From the NCBI RefSeq assembly GCF_910592395.1, contig NC_088312.1:20407292-20467291 (forward strand): 60,000 bases of DNA. Direction: 5' to 3'. The notes under the pieces are model-generated. The model had not been told where the DNA came from. It saw only the letters and a program-made list of their open reading frames with translations, and ran no database searches. The DNA comes from Lineus longissimus. Lineage: Eukaryota > Nemertea > Pilidiophora > Heteronemertea > Lineidae. A program made the position numbers and the translations under genes. Positions 39,401 to 51,400 of this stretch are shown here, piece after piece (the stretch's first letter is position 1; every line of letters begins with the position of its first letter).

Positions 39401-42400
39401 GTTGATTCTGATATCGTCACCCACGTTCACCACATCCAACAGAACCTTGTGGTCTAATGGAAATCTCGCAGAGAGAAGATCCTTCAATCTGCGCAGATAA
39501 TGCTGAAATCTACCTTCACGTTTCAGGTTGTCCTTGACACTGGAGTGGCAGCCCGTGGCCCGCACCATCTTCCCAAGCTGATACCAAACTTCTCCCTACA
39601 TCTCCATCCACCCGTAGTCCTTCATAACTATCTGCCATACGACATACAGTTCTCTCTTGAGGTAAGTTGTGCACTGAGTTCTGTGACGTCTGTTTGCCAT
39701 TGATCTCGCTGTCTTGCAGCAAGCTGGTGATTTCTTCTTCTTCTTCAGCGTTCGCTCTGCACTTGGAGGGGTCATTCTCCTAGGAGTAATCCTCCTCCAA
39801 GGCGGGATGAGCGTATCCTGCGTGCCACTACGTTTAGGCGCCAATTGGGTTTATTGGCCTAGTGGTCCGACTTTGGCGAGAGAGATAGAGTCCATGCAAG
39901 CTACTCATGTTTCTCACTTGGTGGGGTGTTAGCTTGCCCTGGCATAGACACCAGGTACAAGGAACCTCGGTTTTGAGTCTCATTCGAAGGACTGTGAAGA
40001 GCCAGAAATTTCAGTTCCTTGAAAGCCACGCCGGTTCATCCAGACATACGATCATGGGTTCTCCCCGGGATCGAATCCAGGCCCTATTGCGTGGTGGCCA
40101 GCAGTGTAAACCACTAGGCCATGAGGCTCCTTGCAAGCTGGTGATAATTCCAGGCAATTTTGAAATCAGCTTTGTTGCTGTGAGAGTTTCTGATAAAGGT
40201 TCGACGTATTTTAGTAGTTTGGTTAGTTAAAAAGTCGTGTCTGTTATGCTTGTGCGATTTTGACTCAGTCATCTTCGAAATTGTTCACAACTAAGGAAAT
40301 ATGCAGAAAATGCTCTTAGTGATATAATCCAGATGTCAACTTTCAAGTTTCATGATATTCTGTTTCAGCATTCTCCCTACAGCAGCCTGACCCATGGAGA
40401 GAACACGCCACTGTATACGGCTGATCTACACAAAGCACAAAAGTTACAGATACAGGTACATAGCTCCTTTAGTTTACATCACCAATGGGTGAAATCATAA
40501 TCCACTCTACGAATTATCACAGACTATTGGTGACCAAAATTCATTCTTTTGTCGATACCAGTTGTAGACCCAACTTCAGTGCTTTCAATGGCGGACTTCT
40601 AACTCGATGAGCTTTTAATTTACAATCATATTGCGTCCGTTGTCGTCGTCCATCTTGTTTCCACAGAGTCTCTATTTTGTTGTGTTATTGAGCTGTTAAC
40701 ATCGTGTCGTAATGCCCATCATCCTTGAGCTGCAACAAGGCTAATGATCGATGTCCTGGACGTTGGACAGGTTTATAGAGGTCCAAGGATGTACCAAAAT
40801 GTATCAAAATGTTGAGAATTTCAATTGCCAGCATATTAAGTCATAAAAGAAGTTCTTCTTATTTCTACAGATTGCTGAGTATCTTGGTAGCGATTGGTCC
40901 GGCAATATCGAACTTGGCTCCGATATGGACGGCTTCAAAGCAATCAGCATGGAACCGGAAGAAAATAACACCAGTCACCAACTGAGTCTGAGCATCCATG
41001 CCAACCACAGCGTTGCTATGGACTTGTTTATATATTCTCCATATTGGATTATCAATAAGACTGGACTTCCTGTTCAACTGAGGGTGAGTTACCTTAGCAA
41101 CTTGAGTGTTGCTATGAAGAGTTTCCTTGGCAACTGGGATGTTTCCATGGAGATTTACCTTAGCAACTAGGAATTGATATGGCAATCAGTCGTTGCTATA
41201 GACTTGTTAATATACCCTGTCCAATAGAAGGTGAGATACAATGGATATCGATGGGGATTGACCTTGGCCTACATGTAGGGTATGCCATTTTCTCATGAAA
41301 AAGACTATCGTTTCAGATTTTAATATGACCTTGTGTTTCATTTCCTCTTTCAGGGCTCTGGCTCCGATGTTATCTTCGAAAATAACATCTCTTCTGATCC
41401 GCTCCTGTTCCGTTATAAGAAATACAAGAAGAAAAAGGTATGAAACTTATCAATTTGGAATACTTTAATCAAGAACTCAATATCCCTTTGCATGGTTTGT
41501 GACCTCTGTGCTGAGATGCTTTTAACCCCTTTGCAGTGTAATAGTTTTCACGTTGCTGCTTTTTTAAGTGGCCGCCTTGATGTTGTCATCACAGTATGTG
41601 AACCCCGCAAAAATCCTTGACTGAAATCTCCCATGATTATTTTTATGCTGTCTCAAACTTCTCCTTAGGTTGGGGTGTGTGTTTTGTAAATTGAAATATG
41701 AGATGGTTTAAAAGTAGATAACAATAACTTTCTATTCAAATTTTAAAAACTCGTACTGTGGGTAGGCTAGTATTCCATGAAAATCTGCTGCCAACCTCAT
41801 AATCTATTAAGTCTGGTCGGAATTTTCAAAGGTTTAGGCAGAAAAGCCTTGTTTGAATGGGTTGTGTGTGTCGGGGGATTCTAGGGCATTTGCCCCCCGG
41901 ACATCTGCCCCCCGGATCTTTCCCCCCGGATTTTTGCCTCCCGGACATTAGCCCCCCTAGGACTTCTGCCCCCCTAGGACATCTGCCCCCCGGACATTTG
42001 CCCCCCGGACATTAGCCCCCCTAGGACTTCTGCCCCCTAGGACATCTGCCCCCCGGACATTTTCCCCCCGGACATTAGCCCCCCTAGGACTTCTGCCCCC
42101 CGGACATTTACCACCGGGGACAGTCAAAGAGAACTTGGATGAGTCGGTCAGTCCAAGAGTAGCAGGATGATCAGCTTTGGTCTGTATTAATAGATTTAAG
42201 AGCATACTTATGTGCATTACTCCAGGGCAATCCATAGGTCAAATGTAAGAATGGTAAGGATTGCTGTATTTCTTTTAAATGAAAATTACTGAAGGTAGCA
42301 GAATTACTGAAGGTAGCAGGTAGGCCACCCTTCAGTAATTTTCAGCACAAAATAATTTAAATAATGATTACCTTCTTTGACCTGTACTATAACTTCATTT

Positions 42401-45400
42401 CTTGATTGGTTGTGATGGTGGAAGGAGACGGAGGTGTCATGTGAAGTTTTCTATTTTAATCAAACAACAAACACGTTTCAAAACATCAGATATACATGTA
42501 CATGTACTAAAAATAGATTTACAGAAACATTGTATGACAGAGGCATTTCTCAGAAAAGGAGTATCATTAGGCCACTTTAAAAAAAAGCTGGTTAGCGTCC
42601 TTGCTTCTGGGAGGAGGTGGGTAGGGGGAGGTGTTTTTGTTTTTTTTAATTCATTTTAAGGCTGAAAATATAGCTGCTGAGCAAATAAAAAAAAATCTGA
42701 ATCATGATAAAATCCGGGTAGGTGTACATTCTAGTGTAAAATGCACTATACATTTTTTTTGGCTCTCGAGCACTTTGTCGGGTAGGAAGGGGGACGCCAA
42801 CTAACTTTTTTTTATTCGGGCTTAGCTACGCTAGCCTATCCCTTCACAAGCATCGGAATAGCATTCCGCGACGTTACTATATATAGAATTATCGTTACTA
42901 TAAATAGAAAAGATGTATTCAGAAATCCTATGGGGGCTAATGTCCGGGGGGCAAATGTCCGGGGGGCAGATGTCCTAGGGGGCAGAAGTCATAGGGGGGC
43001 TAATGTCCGGGGGGCAAAAATCCGGGGGGCAGATGTCCTAGGGAGGCAGAAGTCCTAGGGGGGCTAATGTCCGGGGGGCAAAAATCCGGGGGGCAGATGT
43101 CCAAGGGGGGCAGAAGTCCGGGGGCAGAAGTCCGGGGGGCAAATGTCCAGGGGGGAAGTGTCCTGATACCGTGTGGGGGGGAGGGGGGTGATTGCTTAGC
43201 CATAATGACTGCCCTATAGATCAGTTGCATGACGTAGCTGTACAGGCCTGCGCACTCACTGTTGGAATTGGACGAGGTTTCCAATGGCCTTTCAAGAGGA
43301 ACTTGTTATAAATCTCACCAAATTTTACCAGCGTCGTGAAAACGTCACGATAAATGCAGGACCTCATCTGACGACAGCCATGCTCTGCTTCTGAGTCTTT
43401 ACGCCAAGCAAAAGATCTATAGCAAGCAGCAGCGATACATTTTAAGATCGTATCTTTTTTAAATCGTATATTTTTTTACGCAGATGTTCAGCTGTTTCAA
43501 CTGTCTGTGTCTAAAAGATCCAGAATTAGAAATTGAGCAATCACTAGCGGTAAATGATTGAATAATATGCGGTGCTGTACCTTTCTAAAGCATGTGAGAT
43601 TTGGCCCCTGCATGGTCGAGTTTTTACAGGGCAGTGTTTTCGCTTTTGCGTCATACATTTTTCAAATCATTTAAGCTTTCAAGCTCATGACCTGTTCAAA
43701 CCTTGTGATAATGTTTCATTCAAAAACATTCCAAGTCAGTGGGTAATTTGATAAAACGTTTGAATTGAGTTGAAATTGTGACTAAGATATCGAACAGTCC
43801 TAAATTGACTGGAAGAAATATCAACGAATTCTCCAGTTTTTGGCTATGGAAGTATTGTAAGTGCTTCTAGCAGACCTGGGCAATCAAACGTGAGGGCCCA
43901 TTATTGTTTTGGTACAGCACGGCATCGTGTGCTGTACAAAATGCTTCTGTTTGAAACCTTGGCAACAATAGCATCAGCGCTACAAACCTTTCCAATTCCT
44001 GTCTCTTCCTTACCAAACGGGTATGAGCAAAACTACGGTCACCTCTGCGTAGCGCTGACTGTCACTAAGGTATTGTATTGTTGTGACAGAGCTGGACATC
44101 AATTTTGTCTGAGTTTTGACGTCATTTTACGCATACCCTAGTGAAAATCGGCGCCACATTTTGGGTTGCCGATACCCTATTATACAGAACCTGTAGCCAT
44201 TTTAGCTGAGCCCCTACTGCATCAAACAAGGGTTTCTCCTTTCATCTGCAAAAGTGCCGATGCAACCTCACGCAGGACCATGCCACAGCCTCTACCATTA
44301 TGCTGTCCAGCATCAAGTTATGGAAATTTGGCTTTCCAGGTTCTTGCTTTATACTGGGCTTATTATAGCATCAGTCCTGAATCTATACCTTGAGCTTCTT
44401 TTGCTGAGCACCATCAAAATGTCTCTTTTGATCAGCCCCATCTGATGCATTACTCCATGGAGGGACACGTGCCCATGATTAAGTCTGACCTGGGCAGTGA
44501 TGAGATCTCATATCGGTTCTTCAAGATTCCTGCTGACTGGACTTATAACAACATCAGTCCTGATGTAAATTAATTAACTTGAACCTTGGGCCATTTTGCA
44601 AGTGCCTTTTTCATCAGATATTGACAGTCCTTCCTTTCATCTGCCAAACATACGTGTACTTGCCTAACTTGCCTCTTGCAATTAAGCTCTTGCGAGGACA
44701 TTCTCTTCTGCCCTGGGCAGTTATGCAGATTTGATTCTTCTCACTGACTTTATATTGCATATCACAGAATCCTTACTCTTTCAATAATCATACCATAACT
44801 TCTCCCTATTCATCATCACAAATACCATTACATGCCTCCCAGTGGCTGATGAGTAATTTAGTTACTGGGGCCAATAATGTAAATAGAGAAGGTCAGCTTG
44901 CTCTCATATTGAGGACTGTGGGAGTCTTCCCTGGGAAACCATTTGATATCACGGTGCTCCGAGATGCAAATTCAAGCCAAACAATTTTGTGACCCCAAGT
45001 ATAGGATCAACCCCTTTTGATTTGTTGGGTCTGTTCCTCAGTAAGATCAACCCCCAGACTTGCTGGGTCTGTTACTGATTTGGATCAACCCCCTTGGACC
45101 TGCGCATCTGTTCCGGAGTAGGATCAAGTCCCTTAGAGTTGCTGGGCCTGTTTCGGGGTAGGATCAACCCCCTTGGACCTGCTTGATCTGTTCCAGAGTA
45201 GGACCAAGTCCCTTAGAGTTGCTAGGTCTGTTCCAGAGTAGGACCAAGTCCCTTAGAGTTGCTGGGTCTGTTCCTGAGTTGGATCGACCCCCTTGGACCT
45301 GCTTGATCTGTTCCAGAGTAGGACCAAGTCCCTTAGACTTTCTGGGGCTGTTACTGATTTGGATCAACCCCCTTGGACCTGCTTATCTGTTCCAGAGTAG

Positions 45401-48400
45401 GATCAAGTCCCTTGGAGTTGCTGGGTCTGTTTCGGGGTAGGATTGACCCCCTTGGTCCTGCTTGATCTGTACCAGAGTAGGATCAAGTCCCTTGGAGTTG
45501 CTGGGTCTGTTTCGGGGTAGGATTGACCCCCTTGGTCCTGCTTGATCTGTACCAGAGTAGGATCAAGTCCCTTGGAGTTGCTGGGTCTGTTTCGGGGTAG
45601 GATTGACCCCCTTGGTCCTGCTTGATCTGTACCAGAGTAGGATCAAGTCCCTTAGAGTTGCTGGGTCTGTTTCGGGGTAGGATTGACCCCCTTGGTCCTG
45701 CTTGATCTGTACCAGAGTAGGATCAAGTCCCTTGGAGTTGCTGGGTCTGTTTCGGGGTAGGATTAACCCCCTTGGTCCTGCTTGATCTGTACCAGAGTAG
45801 GATCAAGTCCCTTAGAGTTGCTGGGTCTGTTTCGGAGTAGGATCGACCTCTCCTCCTTGGACCCAATGGGCCTGCTCCTGCCTCCTTGCATCATTTCTCA
45901 TCATACATGCTTAAATATTGAAGTGCATGTGCTTATTTTGTTTCTACCATCCTAATAATCGACACCAATTTGCTACTTTTGGCTTTCAGAGTACAGGGTC
46001 TATGCTTCAGGTATTTCATGTATTTTGCACGAATATTTTTGGATTTACAGTAACTTCTTATTTCAAGCATCTAACAATCGTTATACCTCTATTTGCTTGG
46101 TATTCAGTTGCTCTCTTCTATCATCACTTTCATAACTTGAGTAACTAACATGTAGTCATACTCTCACTAATCTTTAAGCGCCTCGCAAACTAGCAATTAA
46201 GATTGCTGCAACCAAGATCGCATGCAACAGATATCGCTCATCTGCGACGGTCACTGCCGGTACCTGCAACAAGTATTGGTGATCGCTGCCACCTGCGGTC
46301 AATATCAAACTAGTGATTACCAGTTTTGCCTGCAGACAAGAGATTTTCTTGTTGCATATAACAGCGATTATAATCGAAGGTAGCAGCAACTTCTATCACT
46401 CATTTTTGCAGCTCCTTACATTAACAATCATAACTCATTGATGTAGCTTTGAAATAATTTCTTCAAGGTCTATGCTTGTTTAATTGACTAATGAATCATT
46501 CATATCCTCTGTCTCTTGTTATGCACTTCTTACTGCATTGTGCTAATTTGGCAATTTCTTGAAATGTTGACGCTAGGATACCCCTTACCACAATATGCAA
46601 ATTGAGGACGTTAGCTGTGTTTCCCTGCAAGCTATGGTTCTCATGTTTAAGTGTAGGCCAGACGAGCTTAAGACCATCTATGCAAATTCCATGTTGATCT
46701 CATTCAAGCTATTCTGGAATCCAGCAAGGAGAGTGAAAGATGTTGGACAAGTGTAATTGTGCTAGGTGGACTTCTAGGCTCTTTTAGTGACTGATCCAAG
46801 ACCTCTCACTGTAAGCTTAATCACCAGGGCCTACACTTTTGCAACATTGACATCTTCGATGAAACATTCGCTCTATTTTTTCAGGCCAAGATTCGCGTCT
46901 ACAACTCCAAGTGGTCGCAGTCCTTCTCCCTTGATACCGTCGGCAGTACCGGTGTCATCATATGCAATGACAAGGAGAGGAAGAGAAAATACCAGGTAAG
47001 AGGAGGCCATTCAAGGTTCAGGTGTGGTTTGGGGGTAGAATGGTGCAGATCCGTAATTACAAATCCAAGTGATCGTAGTCCTCTCTTGATACCGAGAGCA
47101 GTACTGTTGTATTCAAGGGTCGGGTGTGGTTAGAGTGGGGGTAAATGGCTATTAAGATCCGTACTTCAAACTCCAAGTTGATCACCGAAATAACCATGTC
47201 AATTCCTCTTTTTCAGTTTCTCCTCCAGATTCAGATGTCGAACCTTAAGCTGACCAAACTAGTGACGATCACGCCCTACTTCCTGGTGGTCAACACCACA
47301 CAGAGTCCACTCCGTTACATGGAGATCAACGAACAGGCAGATCTATGGATGGATATCGCTCCTAATGAGGTATTAACTTTCATACAGGTTTTCGTCAGCA
47401 GAGCTTGTCAAATAGCTGTTCGAGTGCTGCCAAGCTCTTAAATTACACTGACAAGTAGAGTTAGGGGATTGTCTCAATGGTCTCCCTCAAATTACTTTTA
47501 CAATGACTGTCGTTATTGTAGGCCTCTACCGAGGTACTCCCAGGTATCTAGGACATGTAGGAGACTGAGCGACATGTAGACCCTTAGATTGTAACTTGGG
47601 TACAGCATGCTATCAGGTATCAGAAAACTGGTACAAAATCCGTTTCTTTGGGGACATAATAGGTGAATTTATGACCAAGATGTTTTCGTTGCAGGTTTTG
47701 CCATTCTTCCCCTCGACTGACAACATGAGCCTGACTGTGCGCTACCACAACAGCCCTGTGTCATCTCAAGCCTTCCCCATCAAGCAACCACACTCGACTG
47801 TTCTGCGCATGAATAATGGGGTACGTTATATCTTATTGAGTTTCCAAGCCGATGGTTAGTCCAGACAATACTCAATTCCACATTTGCCTGCTGCTGCATC
47901 TAAACAAGGCTTGTGGACCCGGACAGAGTGCTATTGCCAGCATCATTTGAACGAGGCATAAAAGTTTGACTCCTCGCACCTTTTGCCTGGGCAATAGTTG
48001 GCTAACTATGCCCCGGGCACTAGTGGTGGAGGTTGCACAGGGCATTAAGATGTCAACTACCATCACCGTCCAAGGATGCGACCACAGAGACGCACCTATT
48101 AGGATTGCATGCTAACCTCATCTAAACCTGGTTCCTTGTCTTTCAGACTGCCCTAGTGGTGGAGGTAGCGGGGGGCATTGAGACATCAACAACCGTCACA
48201 TTCCAAGGGTATGACCACGGGGACGCGCCGGTCAGAATCGATAATCTTTGCGAGGACGTCTTCATCAAGCTCCATCAAAAGTGAGTACTATCACAATCCT
48301 GTTCTATTCTGTGTTGCTGTTAAGGAAAGAGTGTGTCACGCTACTGTTTCTTCTTGGTGTCAATTACTTCAAAGAATGGAAAAGAGAGATAATTCAGTAC

Positions 48401-51400
48401 AGTCTACCATTGTGTTTACAGTGCAATGCAGCCAAGTGGGTAAAACATTTAGGTGACACTGTTGAGTGGGTCTTGCCTTAGATTAGATTAGAATAAGGAT
48501 GCAGTTGAAGGATGTTTTCGAAACTTTCCTTTAAAAATATAGCTTTATTACCGTATGTCACTCACAAATTTTTACATTAACCAACATCGTCGCGCACATT
48601 TACACACACTTCTATGATTCGCTGAGGAAAAAATAGAAACAAATAGAAACATACCTGAGTAAAGACAATAGGCACGATAAGATTGATCAAAAGACACGAG
48701 GTACTTGAATATGTTGAGTACAAAATGCTATGCAAACGCAAATCAATCTGAATTCTTTCATAGCTTCAATGGAGCTGATTTGAAGGCGTCGCGTAATCTT
48801 TAATGACATGTTGATGGTAAAGTTTGAAGTATTTATCTGTCCCGATACTTTTGTACTGTTGATTGAGAAAAACATTTTTGACATGATTTGCACTTTGTAA
48901 TCAAATTCTTCCCCGGCACTTTTTGCGTGACGTTCCAAAACTCGTCATATAATATTACCTCTCCTCTGTTCATCTTGTGTTCGATGTTTAATATGAATGC
49001 AGAGCTTTCTCAATAACTCCTTAATATGATTCCGGTACGGCTTAAACGTCAGATAGTAGATTGGAAAGTTTATAAAACTATTCGCTATTCCTAGCCACAG
49101 GAAGGCAAAGTTGAGTATATCCGGTGTTTTCACTTTCGTCAATACTAACACGATTTGTTGAGTGTAAAATGGCGTCCAACACAACATGACGGCGATAATG
49201 GCGATCATGTACATTTGTAGTCCGTGACGAGTGTAAACCGGTGTCGTCGAACCGATGGAGGATCTTCGAGCCTGGTTGTTCATTTCTGTAATATGATATT
49301 GTCGTATCCGCCATATTCTTATGTAGAAGTAAATCAGCATCATCGCGGCGATCGGAAATTGTATGAACGCTTTTATTATCACCAGCGCGATTTCTTGTGG
49401 GTAGTCTATAACAGTGAAATAAAGGGTGGGGTTGTAGCGATATTTCCCAATGCCGAATAACGATAAACTATTGGTTGTCATGGGTATTAGCCATGCTAAC
49501 GCGATGGCGACATAGCGATGGCATGGCGACATGATTTGAGGATAGCGCAACGGAAATCCAATACAAATGTACCTGTCCATGCTAAGGAGGACTAGTAGCG
49601 CCACGGAGACGTTACATAGCACCGTCATCATGTACCCCACCGCCATACTGACAGTAGCGTTGACCGGCCACACGCCTGAAACTGAAAGTGGCAGCGAAAA
49701 GCTCGTGCACAAAATCCCTAAACATAAATCAGCGATTGTCAGATTGATTAGGATTAAGCGAGCCCCAGGCTGGATGGTTTTAATCTGCGACAGGACGATG
49801 ATGTTTACGATGTTTGCTAAGATTATTAGAACGGATATCGTAACCACAGGTATGGCGAAATACGGTGAAAAGTTGCAGTCCGGTAGGCCATAGTCACCGC
49901 ATTCTATTTTGGTGAGAACTGTGAGATTGTTTTGATCAGATGTGTTTGTATCCTTGTTCCATTGTATGGTGCTTGGGCTTGATTCAGTACTCATTATCAC
50001 ACACTTTCGAAAAACAACGCTGTCGGTGTAGATTCTAATCCTGTCTGAAATATCACACATCAGATCCAGTTCTGTTCCAGAATGTCACTTGGTTAAGAAA
50101 TTCCTTCGATATTTTTTCACGCCTGTTCCGTCATTGATGAGCCGCTTTGTAATTCGATTTGTTTTTATTCAAAATTCATGATGCTGGTATTCCGTGTTCA
50201 TGTCCTGGCAATAATATGTCCACCAGTTAAAGGCCTACCGTTTGTCGTGTTCTTTGTATTTTCTTGTAGCCAAATTTGGCATTTGTAGTAAAAAAACGGA
50301 GTAAGACTTGTAAATGATGTAAATTTTTCAAAATATAGAAATATCACATTTTATTCCGGTTTCATGGAAGAATTGCATTATGATCCTGGTGAGATGGTTT
50401 CAAGTCACATGTGAGACGTTCTCAAATTCTCCAACGGCTTGCGGTACTATTCCGATGATCGCTGCTCGATATCCGCTACCGATATGCTACAAGTCACCTG
50501 TCTTAATCGTCAAGACATGCCTCAGAATCAAGTTATTGTCATCTTCTGGATATGAGTATAGAGGTCTTCCGTTGCCATGGCATTGGTTCTGAAATATACA
50601 GAGACATGAAAGTGGTTAGGGTTGGGAAGGAGTTTGATTATACAGGACTGGCAGTATCATGATCCTGTCTGTTCGGAATGTGTCAGCTGACATGTTTAGA
50701 ATGGTGAATGAAATTCTGTTCTCCGTAAAAGCGAAATTAAAGTTTGTACATCCGTAATTTCTGAAAGTTCAATTGAAGCTCAACTAATTTCGTATCATTT
50801 GGTTTGATACGAGACTTGCTCTGGGGCTTTTATCCAATTATTGTATTGAATTGCAGTTTTTGCTGTGTTATTAGGATTGAAATGTCATCTATTATGTGTC
50901 GATTCAGAATCGTCTGTCAACCTTTTGTAGCCTATAAGCTAGCAACCAAACATTTCCTTAGCAACGGAACCTATTTTCATGTCTCCTTGTGACAAGCTCG
51001 CAATATACCCATATTTGAAATTAATAGTGGGAAGATGGATACGAAAAACCTCCCTGAACAATATTTTATTTTTCTCATCCATTTACTTGTCAACATGCTG
51101 ATTTGTTGGTGACATTTCCTCTATACGAGTCATATCAGTTTGGGGACAATGGAAGCCAATTTTCAGCATCTTGGATGCTTTCAGAGCAAAATGTTGCTCA
51201 ACGAAGGAAAACAATTTTGATGTCTAAATTGCTGTAGTCGGCCTAAATGTACTTGTTTGGGAAAGTAGATTTGCATTGTTGTCCGAAAAAATTTAAAAAA
51301 GGATTTCTTCTGCTTTAATGTGCTGAAGGGGATAATAAAAATTTTAAAAAGAGTGGTTGTCTTGGCCTGAAAACCCATGAGACCGCTGGCCAAGACCTCC

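Larger units (their letters stand above)
41438..46884. other. Vps13 intron, 5.4 kb, repeat-filled
   Basis: Contains a fold-back element (41885-43163), an 80-bp satellite (45002-45850) and a MITE copy (46185-46400). The part at 43164-45001 has no supported gene; small open frames there show no recognisable protein. Confidence 0.7.

Noticed and set aside
45183-45440. Protein-coding frames in the 80-bp satellite on both strands
   Set aside because: Open frames follow from the repeat lacking stops; there are no splice sites or homology.
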